DNA of 64,000 bases from contig JAGVTU010000017.1 of NCBI GenBank assembly GCA_019136655.1, forward strand, positions 248,001 to 312,000. The letters run 5' to 3'. The first letter of the stretch is position 1. Each line of letters begins with the position of its first letter. The notes under the pieces are model-generated. The model ran no database searches. It was not told the DNA's origin and saw nothing but the letters and a program-made list of their open reading frames with translations. Below, one piece after another: positions 18,509-27,506 of this stretch. The DNA comes from Bacteroidota bacterium (GTDB lineage: Bacteria > Bacteroidota > Bacteroidia > AKYH767-A > OLB10). A program made the translations under genes and the position numbers.

Positions 18509-18563
18509 AGTCTTACAAAATCAGTGGTACCAATTACGAATCACCAAAGAAGGCAATTCGTTT

Positions 18564-19790
18564 TCAGAAAGTAAAACTTGCCATCAGCAGGTTAAGGTCG
18601 CGGTAAGGCATTTTAAAAATTTCACCTACATATTTATTGGTTACAGTTCCTCGGAAAAGATAAACTCCTGAACGTATGGCAGCATCTTTCCAGAGCAGAT
18701 TTTCAAAACCACCATATTCACCAATGTTTAGAAGTATAGGAGTAAAAATATTGCTCAGTGCCGAAGAAGATGTTCGTGCAACACGGCTTGCAATATTGGG
18801 AACACAATAGTGTACCACACCATACTCTCTGAATGTAGGGTTGGAATGGCTGGTAGATTTTGAAGTTTCAAAACAACCACCCTGGTCAATACTTACATCA
18901 ATTACAACAGATCCGAATTTCATCTCGCTCACCATTTCTTCGGTAACTACAATAGGAGTTCTTCCTGTTTTGGCATGGAGCGCCCCAATTGCCACATCAC
19001 ATGTACGCAATGCTTTCAGAAGAACAGAATGAGTCAAGGTGCTTGTGAAAACGTGTTCACCAAGGTTTTTGATAACACGTCTGAGTTTATACATGTTATC
19101 ATCAAATATTTTCACATCAGCTCCTAATCCCATGGCAGTTCGGGCTGCATTTTCACCAACAGTACCTGCTCCAATAATCACTACCTCTGATGGCGGAACT
19201 CCTGCAACACCGCCTAACAATTCTCCTTTACCTCCGGTAGTATTGCTCAGAAGTTCCGAAGCAATCAGTATAGAAGTTCTTCCTACAATCTCACTCATGG
19301 CCTGAATGACAGGCATCAAAGCAGAGTCGTCTTTCATATACTCATAAGCCAAAGCTGTAATTTTTTTTCGCGACAGCTTCTGAAAAAATTCTTTATTCTG
19401 AACGGTTACCTGCAACACTGAAAACAACGTCTGTTTGTTCTGCATCAAATCAATTTCATCCAGTGTTGGCGGGCCGATTTTCAGGATCATATCGGCAGTA
19501 TAAACTTCTTTGGCACTGTAAACAATTCTTGCTCCTGCTTCGCTGTAATCGGTATCTGTAAAGTTAGCTGCATTACCTGCTCCGGTTTCTACCATCACCT
19601 GATGGCCATTGTTAACCAATACGGCAACTGAATCAGGGGATAATGCAATACGCTTTTCTTCGAATGAGATTTCCTTCGGAAGCCCTATCAGCATTTCTTT
19701 TCTGCCTTTCTTTACTTCAAGCATGCTCTCCTGCGGCATTAACACCGACTGAGTGGACTGTGCTGCTTCAGCTCCTAATGACACTGTCAT
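18564..19790 (-). CDS. ald: Alanine dehydrogenase
   Basis: The 408-residue enzyme interconverts alanine with pyruvate and ammonia using NAD. After a 33-residue leader the core starts with LIGLPKEISFEEKRIALSP, holding the pyruvate-binding Arg and Lys. The Rossmann motif is VIIGAGTVGENAARTAMGLG, followed by KIFD, and the active-site region is VVIDVSIDQGGCFETS. The start codon overlaps the tsaE stop as ATGA, which supports the long N terminus. The order porX-tsaE-ald suggests one transcript with PorX and TsaE, though the functions differ. Confidence 0.94.
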   Translation of the reverse strand: MTVSLGAEAAQSTQSVLMPQESMLEVKKGRKEMLIGLPKEISFEEKRIALSPDSVAVLVNNGHQVMVETGAGNAANFTDTDYSEAGARIVYSAKEVYTADMILKIGPPTLDEIDLMQNKQTLFSVLQVTVQNKEFFQKLSRKKITALAYEYMKDDSALMPVIQAMSEIVGRTSILIASELLSNTTGGKGELLGGVAGVPPSEVVIIGAGTVGENAARTAMGLGADVKIFDDNMYKLRRVIKNLGEHVFTSTLTHSVLLKALRTCDVAIGALHAKTGRTPIVVTEEMVSEMKFGSVVIDVSIDQGGCFETSKSTSHSNPTFREYGVVHYCVPNIASRVARTSSSALSNIFTPILLNIGEYGGFENLLWKDAAIRSGVYLFRGTVTNKYVGEIFKMPYRDLNLLMASFTF

Positions 19791-20212
19791 AGTCTTACTT
19801 TTATGGTGCGAATTTCGTCTTTAACATCCATAAGAACAAGTGCTGAATCAAAATTTATAAGCGGTTCAATTTTTTCAGGCCATTCTATCAAACATTTGTT
19901 ACCACTGAAAAAATAGTCTTCATAACCCAAATCATACACTTCACTCAGTTTATTGATTCTGTAAAAATCGAAATGATAGATTATTTCACCTTTGGATGTG
20001 TGATACTCATTCACAATAGAAAATGTAGGACTGCTGACGTTATCCGTTACTCCGTAATGCTTGCAAATATGGCTGATGAGAGTGGTTTTTCCAGCACCCA
20101 TTTCACCTTTGAACAAAACGATTGTTGAATCTTTCAGCAGTTTGGCAAGTTGCTCTGCAATAACATTCAGCTCTGAAAGATTCTTACAGACGAACGTTTT
20201 TTCATCAGCCAT
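19787..20212 (-). CDS. tsaE: tRNA threonylcarbamoyladenosine synthesis ATPase TsaE
   Basis: This 141-residue P-loop protein has Walker A GEMGAGKTTLISHI (about 35-48), the conserved SPTFSIVNEYH stretch and IYHFDFYRI, ending with CLIEWPEKI, which is the standard TsaE motif set. With TsaB and TsaD it makes t6A at position 37 of ANN-decoding tRNAs. The length is normal. It lies 4 bp after porX and overlaps ald by 4 bp. Confidence 0.96.
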   Translation of the reverse strand: MADEKTFVCKNLSELNVIAEQLAKLLKDSTIVLFKGEMGAGKTTLISHICKHYGVTDNVSSPTFSIVNEYHTSKGEIIYHFDFYRINKLSEVYDLGYEDYFFSGNKCLIEWPEKIEPLINFDSALVLMDVKDEIRTIKVRL

Positions 20213-20216
20213 AACA

Positions 20217-21773
20217 TTATTTTGTCACGAGTGTAATGTATGGTACAATCATCTCTTCGAGAGAAACACCTCCGTGCTGAAAAGTATTGCGGTAATGATT
20301 CACATAATGATTGTAATTATTGGGGTATGCAAAAAACTTATCCTGCTTTGCAAAAACGTATGTGGTACTCACATTTACACGTGGCAGAAATGCATCTGCC
20401 GGATTTTTTATTTCGAATACATCACGTTTTTCGTAATTGAGGTTCTTGCCCTGTTTATAGCGCAGATTGGTGTTAGTGGTTCTGTCGCCAATAATTTTTG
20501 AAGGCTCTTTCACGCGAATGGTTCCATGGTCGGTAGTGATAATAAGCTTTACATTTTTCTGGGCAATGCGCTTTAATGCTTCTAACAAGGGCGAATGTTC
20601 AAACCATGATTTTGTAATAGAGCGATAAGCTGATTCATCATCTGCAAGCTCACGAATCACCTGCATGTCGGTACGTGCATGCGAAAGCATATCCACAAAA
20701 TTATATACAATCACATTCAGCTTATTGTTGAACAGATTCGGAATATTATCAGCCAAATCTTTTCCGGCTTCGAGGTTGGTTATTTTGGTGTAAGAAGTCT
20801 TTATATTTTTTCTGAGTCTTTGAATCTGGTCTAACAAAAGTTCTTCTTCGTAATTGTTCTTGCCCCCTTCATCGTCATCGTAAGTCCACCACTTGGGATG
20901 CATCTTTTCAATTTCTGAAGGCAGTATTCCTGCAAAAATGCTGTTGCGGGCATACTGTGTAGCTGTTGGCAAAATGCTGTAATAGGTATCTTCTTCTACC
21001 ACACGAAACAACTCAGAAATGGCAGGCTCAATTATTTTCCACTGGTCGAACCGCAAATTGTCAATCAGCAGCATAAACACCGGAGTGTCGTCACTTTCGG
21101 CAGCGGGAATCACTCTGCGCTTGAGCAAATGCTGCGACATCAGCGGAGCATCTTTCTCCGGATTTTTTAACCATGAAATGTAGTTGCTCTCTATAAATTT
21201 TGAGAAAAGTCTGTTCGCTTCTTCTTTTTGCTGCACTAATATTTCGTGCATACTGTCGTCATTTATATTTTCAAGTTGAAGTTCCCAGTAAATTAGTTTT
21301 TTGTACAACTCAACCCAGCCCTGATGAGTAAGCCTGTCTCCAAGCATCATTCCAATCTGCCTGAATTCCTGCTGATACTGTGTATTTGTTTTTTCACTTA
21401 CCAGTCTTTTGGTCTCAAGATTTTTTTTCAGCGAAAGCAAAATTTGTTTGGGGTTTACCGGTTTTATGAGGTAATCTGCAATCTTGGATCCAATGGCATC
21501 TTCCATAATTGCTTCTTCTTCGCTCTTTGTAATCATTACCACAGGAATGTTTTCATTCATGTTTTTAATGCGAAGCAGCGTTTCAATACCACTCAGTCCG
21601 GGCATGTTTTCGTCCAGAAAAACTATATCAAAAGGTTCTTTCCGGAATAACTCAATAGCGTCATTACCACTGTGAGCAGTAACGGTTTCGTATCCTTTTT
21701 CAGTTAAAAATAAAATATGGGGCTTCAGCAAATCTATCTCATCATCCGCCCATAATATACGTTGCATTTCCAT
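20217..21773 (-). CDS. porX: PorX, T9SS response regulator with PglZ domain
   Basis: Residues about 4-120 form a receiver domain: acidic pair Asp10-Asp11, phosphoacceptor Asp54 in VFLDENMPG, and Lys in DYLIKPVN. A helical linker leads to a PglZ alkaline-phosphatase-superfamily domain (about 200-518) with MLLIDNLRFDQW, PTATQYARNSIFAG, FVDMLSHART, TTDHGTIRV and the C-terminal HGGVSLEEMIVP. PorX, paired with the sensor PorY, controls T9SS gene expression through the sigma factor SigP, and its PglZ domain has nucleotide phosphodiesterase activity in studied species. The full protein matches known PorX in length (518). PorY is not adjacent. Confidence 0.95.
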   Translation of the reverse strand: MEMQRILWADDEIDLLKPHILFLTEKGYETVTAHSGNDAIELFRKEPFDIVFLDENMPGLSGIETLLRIKNMNENIPVVMITKSEEEAIMEDAIGSKIADYLIKPVNPKQILLSLKKNLETKRLVSEKTNTQYQQEFRQIGMMLGDRLTHQGWVELYKKLIYWELQLENINDDSMHEILVQQKEEANRLFSKFIESNYISWLKNPEKDAPLMSQHLLKRRVIPAAESDDTPVFMLLIDNLRFDQWKIIEPAISELFRVVEEDTYYSILPTATQYARNSIFAGILPSEIEKMHPKWWTYDDDEGGKNNYEEELLLDQIQRLRKNIKTSYTKITNLEAGKDLADNIPNLFNNKLNVIVYNFVDMLSHARTDMQVIRELADDESAYRSITKSWFEHSPLLEALKRIAQKNVKLIITTDHGTIRVKEPSKIIGDRTTNTNLRYKQGKNLNYEKRDVFEIKNPADAFLPRVNVSTTYVFAKQDKFFAYPNNYNHYVNHYRNTFQHGGVSLEEMIVPYITLVTK

Positions 21774-22121
21774 TTATTAAAATCGGTTAAAAATAAACTT
21801 TTAAAACGCCCATCCGGTTTTTTTATTGGATTTTTTTTGAAAAAGACTTCAGCTTTTTTCCATTGATCCGCGAAATTCAAATTTTATTTTAGTTGATTAT
21901 TAAGCACTTTTATTCAAAGCACTTTCATTTTTTTTAACAATCCTGATAAAGAGAGATTTCCACTCGAAGGGAATATTATTTTTGCCGCCTGTTTTTTAAC
22001 AAAGCTGTGTTTAAAATGCAAACCGCAGTCACTGCATCAGCTTTACAATAACATATAATTTCAGCCTTCACAGTTTTAACTGAAGGCACTTTGTCAGAAT
22101 CAATTAAGAAATTTTTAAATC
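21774..22121. other. 348-bp divergent intergenic region between porX and parE
   Basis: There is no open gene here. It holds a -7 box for parE at 21977-21984 and, in the resulting leader of about 130 nt, a hairpin: GCCTTCA (22064-22070) pairs with TGAAGGC (22081-22087), with an alternative inner pairing CAGTT/AACTG. The porX side is AT-rich; I see TATTTTTA on the minus strand, not a full promoter match. Confidence 0.6.
21977..21984 (+). promoter_or_regulatory. -7 element for parE-parC
   Basis: TATTTTTG matches TAnnTTTG exactly. Only a weak TTTC lies at the expected -33 position. It would give a leader of about 130 nt, the longest inferred in the window. Confidence 0.4.
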
Positions 22122-23984
22122 ATGGCTAAAAAATCAACTCATAATTACACCGAAGACAGTATTCAAAGCCTCGACTGGAAAGAGCACATCCGACTTCGTC
22201 CCGGAATGTATATTGGCAAACTGGGTGACGGAACTTCACGCGATGACGGTATTTATGTGTTGCTGAAGGAAGTGATAGACAACTCTATTGATGAGTATGT
22301 GATGGGCTATGGGAAGCAAATTGATGTTACCGTAAAAGACGGACAAGTTACCGTGAGAGATTATGGCCGTGGTATTCCATTGGGCAAAGTGGTTGACTGT
22401 GTTTCGAAAATAAATACCGGTGGCAAGTACGACTCTCAGGCATTTCAGAAGTCAGTGGGTCTGAACGGTGTTGGTACCAAGGCGGTAAATGCCCTTTCCT
22501 CCTATTTCAAAGTGCAGTCGGTGCGCGATGGCAAAACAACTATTGCTGAGTTTAAGCGTGGCGAACTCGAAAAACAACTGAAAGAAAAACCCTGCGACCT
22601 GCAGGATGGCACTCTGGTGAGTTTTATTCCTGATGAAGAAGTGTTCAATGACTTTAAATTCAATCACGAATACATTGAGAGAATGCTCAACAACTATGCT
22701 TTCCTGAATGTGGGGCTGAAACTGAATTTCAACGGCAAAGAATTTTACTCTCAAAACGGCTTGTTGGATTTGTTAAAAGCAAACCTCAGCGAAGAAGTTT
22801 TATACCCAATTGTGCACCTGCGCGACAAAGACATTGAAATTGCATTTACGCACACTCCATCTTACGGTGAAGAGTATTTTTCATTCGTAAACGGTCAGCA
22901 TACCACACAGGGAGGAACACACCTGGCTGCATTCAGAGAAGCTGTGGTAAAAACAGTGCGTGAGTTTTACAAGAAAGATTTCGACCCGAGTGATGTTCGC
23001 GAAGGCATTGAAGCTGCCATCAGCATTCGCATACAGGAGCCGGTTTTTGAATCGCAAACCAAAACAAAACTGGGATCACAAAATACTTATCCCAATGGCC
23101 CTTCTCTGCGCAACTGGATCAATGATTTTGTAAAAACCAATCTTGATAATTATCTCCATAAAAATCCTGAAACGGCTGATGCATGGCTTAAGAAAATTCA
23201 GCAGAGCGAACGAGAGCGCAAAGAAATTGCCGGAATAAAAAAATTAGCCAATGAGCGTGCCAAGAAAGCTAATCTGCACAATAAAAAGTTGCGTGACTGT
23301 CGTATTCATCTCAACTCCAAAGCACCTGAGAAGTTTGAGTCAACATTGTTTATTACAGAGGGAGATTCTGCAAGCGGATCTATCACCATTTCGCGTGATG
23401 TAAACACGCAAGCCGTTTTCAGTCTGAAAGGAAAACCACTGAACAGTTTCGGTCTTACCAAAAAAATCGTTTACGAGAATGAAGAGTTTAACCTGTTGCA
23501 GAATGCACTGAATATTGAAGACGGACTGGACGAACTGAGATACAACAGAATTGTAATTGCTACCGATGCCGATGTGGACGGTATGCACATTCGTTTACTT
23601 CTGCTCACTTTCTTCCTGCAGTTTTTCCCTGAACTGGTAAAGAATAATCATGTATTCATTCTTCAGACACCACTTTTCAGAGTGAGAAATAAGAAAGAAA
23701 CCATTTATTGTTATAATGAACAGGAGCGCATCAATGCAATAGCCAAACTGGGAAGCAAGCCTGAGATAACACGTTTCAAAGGACTTGGAGAAATTTCACC
23801 TGATGAATTTAAGAATTTCATAGGTAAAAAAATGCGTTTAGAACCTGTAAGTATTGAAGGCGAAGGTTCCGTGCAGCATCTGTTGGATTATTACATGGGA
23901 AAAAATACTCCCGAAAGGCAGGATTTTATCATCAACAATCTGCGACTTGAAGAAGAACTGGAGCCTGAAGAAACCGAAGCATAA
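22122..23984 (+). CDS. parE: DNA topoisomerase IV subunit B
   Basis: The 620-residue type IIA subunit has a GHKL ATPase domain: [10 protein letters not shown] with the catalytic Glu, VRDYGRGIP, and [15 protein letters not shown] for nucleotide binding. The transducer and TOPRIM domains follow: [10 protein letters not shown] holds the acidic Glu, and [12 protein letters not shown] the metal-binding Asp triad. Near the end, [13 protein letters not shown] is the TOPRIM-tail motif. Length and pairing with the next gene favour topoisomerase IV (decatenation) over gyrase (GyrB usually about 650 residues and unlinked in this phylum). The parC-like gene starts 33 bp downstream. Confidence 0.93.
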   Translation: MAKKSTHNYTEDSIQSLDWKEHIRLRPGMYIGKLGDGTSRDDGIYVLLKEVIDNSIDEYVMGYGKQIDVTVKDGQVTVRDYGRGIPLGKVVDCVSKINTGGKYDSQAFQKSVGLNGVGTKAVNALSSYFKVQSVRDGKTTIAEFKRGELEKQLKEKPCDLQDGTLVSFIPDEEVFNDFKFNHEYIERMLNNYAFLNVGLKLNFNGKEFYSQNGLLDLLKANLSEEVLYPIVHLRDKDIEIAFTHTPSYGEEYFSFVNGQHTTQGGTHLAAFREAVVKTVREFYKKDFDPSDVREGIEAAISIRIQEPVFESQTKTKLGSQNTYPNGPSLRNWINDFVKTNLDNYLHKNPETADAWLKKIQQSERERKEIAGIKKLANERAKKANLHNKKLRDCRIHLNSKAPEKFESTLFITEGDSASGSITISRDVNTQAVFSLKGKPLNSFGLTKKIVYENEEFNLLQNALNIEDGLDELRYNRIVIATDADVDGMHIRLLLLTFFLQFFPELVKNNHVFILQTPLFRVRNKKETIYCYNEQERINAIAKLGSKPEITRFKGLGEISPDEFKNFIGKKMRLEPVSIEGEGSVQHLLDYYMGKNTPERQDFIINNLRLEEELEPEETEA

Positions 23985-24017
23985 CAAATTATTAACTTAG
24001 CAAAGCAACATCAGCAA

Positions 24018-26183
24018 ATGAGCAAAGCAAAAGATAAAAACAAGCAAGCCCCCAAAGAGCAATTACCTACAATTGCCGAACAACCTACAAGACATATAAG
24101 CAATATGTATCAGAACTGGTTTCTGGATTATGCATCGTATGTAATTCTGGAGCGTGCAGTACCCTATCTAGATGACGGACTGAAGCCCGTGCAGCGAAGA
24201 ATACTCCACAGCATGTGGGAAATGGAAGACGGACGCTACAATAAAGTGGCCAACATCATTGGTAACACCATGAAGTATCACCCTCATGGTGATGCTTCCA
24301 TAGGTGATGCACTGACTCAAATCGGGCAGCGTGACTTGCTGATAGACACACAGGGTAACTGGGGAAATATTTACACCGGTGATGCAGCAGCAGCACCCCG
24401 ATATATTGAAGCTCGTCTTTCGAAATTTGCTCTGGATGTAGTGTATAATCCCAAAACTACTGTTTGGCAATTGTCTTATGACGGAAGAAATAAAGAGCCT
24501 GTTTCATTGCCTGTTAAATTTCCGTTGTTGCTTGCTTCCGGAGTTGAAGGTATTGCAGTAGGTCTGGCATGCAAAATTCTTCCTCATAACTTTTGTGAGC
24601 TGATTCAGGGATCTATTGATGTTTTAAGAAAAAAGAAAACCAACATACTTCCTGATTTTGCAACCGGAGGAATTGCCGATTTCAGAAACTACAACGAAGG
24701 TATTCGTGGGGGCAGAATTAAGGTGAGAGCGGTGATTGAACAGAAAGACCGTAAAACTTTACTAATCAAGCAGATTCCATTCGGCACTACAACATCATCA
24801 TTGATTGAATCTATCCTCGCAGCAAACGATAAGGGAAAGATTAAAATCAAAAAAGTGGAAGACAATACGGCTGCTGAAGTTGAAATTGCCATTTATCTAC
24901 ACCCCGATTCTTCTGAAGATATTGATAAAACCATTGAAGCATTGTATGCCTTCACCAATTGCGAAGTGAGCATCTCTCCAAATTCTTGCGTGATACGTGA
25001 CGGCAAACCTGAGTTTATGAATGTGAATGATATTCTCAGGGAATCCACTTTCAACACGGTGGAACTGCTGAAACGCGAATTGGAAATTGAGCTCAGCGAG
25101 CTGATGGAAGACTGGCATTTCTCCTCTCTCGAAAAAATATTTATCGAAAACCGTATATATCGCAAAATTGAAGAGTGCGAAACATGGGAAGCAGTAATTA
25201 AAGCCATTGACAAAGGTTTGACCCCTTTCAAGAAAATGCTGAAGCGCGAAGTTACAGAGGAAGATATCGTAAAACTTACAGAGATAAAAATAAAACGTAT
25301 CTCTAAATATGATTCCTTTAAAGCTGACGAACACATCAAAGCACTGAATGAAAAAATTAAAGGAGTAAAAGAAAATCTTAAGAATCTTACCGCCTATGCC
25401 ATTACTTACTTTAAAGAACTTCTGAAAAAATATGGCAAAGGCCGCGAGCGTAAAACCGTCATCAGCGAAGAAGGATTTGAGCAGATTGAAGTAAGGAAAG
25501 TTGTCATCAACAATGCGAAACTTTATGTTAACCGTGAAGAAGGATTTGCCGGCTATGGCATGAAGAAAGACGAACTGGTAAGTGAATGTTCAGATATTGA
25601 TGATGTACTTGCACTGACCGGTGACGGAAAATTTGTGGTAAATAAAATTGCCGATAAAGGTTATTACGGGAAGGATATTCGATTTATAAAAGTATTCGAG
25701 AAGAATGACGAAGGTACTGTTTACAATATGGTTTACAGAGACGGTGCCAGAGGTGATTTATACATCAAGCGATTTGTTATTTCAGGAGTAACCAGAGAGA
25801 AAGTGTATGACCTCACCAAGGGTTCTGAAAATTCTAAAGTCGTTTATCTCGGAATTTCAGGAGTAAATGATGCACCCACTATTCAGATTATTCTGAAACC
25901 CCGTCCGAAATTGAAAAACACAACATTCAATGTTAATTTCAATGAGATTTTAATCAAAAATCGTTCAGCTATCGGTAATATTCTCACCAAGTTTCCTGTG
26001 CATAAAATCACAGAGGTGTCAAGGCCTAAATCATCCGGCAGCAACGACACTTCAAAAGAAACCAAGAAGACCGATAAAGAAAGTGAGCCCGATATTTTTG
26101 AATTCAACGGAAATCATTCCAAAAAAACGGAAGTAAAAAAATCTCCTGCTACACAAAGGGTACAGATGAAAATGGAAATTTAG
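24018..26183 (+). CDS. parC: DNA topoisomerase IV subunit A
   Basis: The 721-residue breakage-reunion subunit has the winged-helix core GLKPVQRRILHSM (54-66), YHPHGDASIGDALT (87-100) and catalytic Tyr129 in APRYIEARLS. A tower domain and coiled coil follow (about 340-480), then a short C-terminal domain that ends in a charged low-complexity tail (about 660-721). The usual beta-pinwheel is reduced compared with GyrA, consistent with ParC. It is shorter than many Bacteroidota homologues of about 850-900 residues, probably in the C-terminal domain. It is cotranscribed with parE; the rsmB-like start is 1 nt after its stop. Confidence 0.92.
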   Translation: MSKAKDKNKQAPKEQLPTIAEQPTRHISNMYQNWFLDYASYVILERAVPYLDDGLKPVQRRILHSMWEMEDGRYNKVANIIGNTMKYHPHGDASIGDALTQIGQRDLLIDTQGNWGNIYTGDAAAAPRYIEARLSKFALDVVYNPKTTVWQLSYDGRNKEPVSLPVKFPLLLASGVEGIAVGLACKILPHNFCELIQGSIDVLRKKKTNILPDFATGGIADFRNYNEGIRGGRIKVRAVIEQKDRKTLLIKQIPFGTTTSSLIESILAANDKGKIKIKKVEDNTAAEVEIAIYLHPDSSEDIDKTIEALYAFTNCEVSISPNSCVIRDGKPEFMNVNDILRESTFNTVELLKRELEIELSELMEDWHFSSLEKIFIENRIYRKIEECETWEAVIKAIDKGLTPFKKMLKREVTEEDIVKLTEIKIKRISKYDSFKADEHIKALNEKIKGVKENLKNLTAYAITYFKELLKKYGKGRERKTVISEEGFEQIEVRKVVINNAKLYVNREEGFAGYGMKKDELVSECSDIDDVLALTGDGKFVVNKIADKGYYGKDIRFIKVFEKNDEGTVYNMVYRDGARGDLYIKRFVISGVTREKVYDLTKGSENSKVVYLGISGVNDAPTIQIILKPRPKLKNTTFNVNFNEILIKNRSAIGNILTKFPVHKITEVSRPKSSGSNDTSKETKKTDKESEPDIFEFNGNHSKKTEVKKSPATQRVQMKMEI

Positions 26184-26184
26184 C

Positions 26185-27342
26185 ATGCGCGAACAAACAA
26201 TCATGAATCAAATAACCGGCATCATTGCCGGTTTTGATTTTTCTGTACCCCTGCATCACTATCTTAAAAACTATTTCAGACGGAATAAACAGTTAGGCAG
26301 CCGCGACAGAAAAATTATTTCAGCAGGATGTTTCTCGTATTATCGTTGCGCAAAACTCTTTAGCCCGTGCAGTGAAGAAGAAAAAGTGGCTTACAGTTTT
26401 TATTTAACAGGTGAAAAAAATCTCTTGAGCGAATATCTGTTCAAAAAGTATTCACTTCCTGAAGAATTACCTCTCAGTGAACGTTTAACAGCATTACAAA
26501 AAACAACGTCTGTGTTGTCGTTTGATGATGCGTTTCCATTTATCAGACATCTCTCTGAAGGAATTGATGCAAATGCTTTTGCCGGATCGCTCTTTCGGCA
26601 ACCCTATGTGTGGATAAGGATTCGCAACGGCTATGAAAAAAAAGTTGCTGATGAATTGCAAGAAGCAGGAATTTCACCTGTGGTGACTCATAACAACGCA
26701 TTGGGATTTCTGCCTATCACCTCACTCACCTCCCTTTCTTCCTATCTCGAAGGACATTTTGAAATTCAGGATTTTTCATCACAGGAAACATTGACATTAT
26801 TACCTGAAAAAATCACGGGCAACTGGTGGGATTGTTGCAGTGGTTCGGGAGGAAAAACACTGATGATAGCCGATCGTTTTCCCGAAGTAAACTTTTTACT
26901 CACCGACAACAGAGTTTCTGTTCTGGAAAATGCACAAATGCGCCTGAAAAAAGCCCAGGTGAAGAATTACAAAATTCAGCAGCTTGACCTGAAAAAAACG
27001 CCACTCTTCAACAAAACATTTGATGGCATTGTTGCAGATGTACCTTGTTCGGGTTCGGGAACCTGGAGTCGTTCACCTGAAAACATGTGGAATTTTGATG
27101 TATCGAGAATTGATGACTTTGCCAAACTTCAGGTAAATATTATCAAACAGGTAATTCCTTTTTTGAAAGACGAAGGATTGTTGCTTTACATCACCTGTTC
27201 GGCTTTTGCAAAAGAAAATGAACGCAATACTCAGTTGATCTCATCCGATTGCAATCTTTCTATCATTCAACAAAAGATTTTTCATGGTTATCGCCATCAT
27301 GCTGACACCATGTTTGGCTGTCTGTTCAGAAAAAATCAATAA
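26185..27342 (+). CDS. RsmB/NOP2-type rRNA (cytosine-5) methyltransferase
   Basis: This 385-residue protein has an N-terminal NusB-like RNA-binding half (about 1-150), then a Rossmann methyltransferase. WDCCSGSGGKTLMIAD is the SAM-binding motif I, ADVPCSGSGTWSR is motif IV with one catalytic Cys, and LLYITCSAFAKENE is motif VI with the nucleophile Cys. RsmB methylates C967 of 16S rRNA; related enzymes modify other sites, so the target base is not certain. The first ATG is one base after the parC stop; a second ATG at 26203 is also possible. Confidence 0.9.
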   Translation: MREQTIMNQITGIIAGFDFSVPLHHYLKNYFRRNKQLGSRDRKIISAGCFSYYRCAKLFSPCSEEEKVAYSFYLTGEKNLLSEYLFKKYSLPEELPLSERLTALQKTTSVLSFDDAFPFIRHLSEGIDANAFAGSLFRQPYVWIRIRNGYEKKVADELQEAGISPVVTHNNALGFLPITSLTSLSSYLEGHFEIQDFSSQETLTLLPEKITGNWWDCCSGSGGKTLMIADRFPEVNFLLTDNRVSVLENAQMRLKKAQVKNYKIQQLDLKKTPLFNKTFDGIVADVPCSGSGTWSRSPENMWNFDVSRIDDFAKLQVNIIKQVIPFLKDEGLLLYITCSAFAKENERNTQLISSDCNLSIIQQKIFHGYRHHADTMFGCLFRKNQ

Positions 27343-27451
27343 CAACCGGTAAAATTCATTTTTCATCTTCTGCGTCACCATTCCGGCTAATGCTCATTTA
27401 TCATACCATAACATGGATTGCTACATACACAGAGATTATCTGTTAAAATAC

Positions 27452-27481
27452 TTTGATGTAATCCGACAATCAATACTTTTG
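27452..27481 (+). promoter_or_regulatory. Bacteroidota promoter of the T9SS cargo gene
   Basis: TTTG (27452-27455), an 18-nt spacer and TACTTTTG (27474-27481) form a textbook pair. The start codon is 25 nt downstream. Confidence 0.7.
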
Positions 27482-27506
27482 TCATCCTTTACATAAAATC
27501 AAACAA

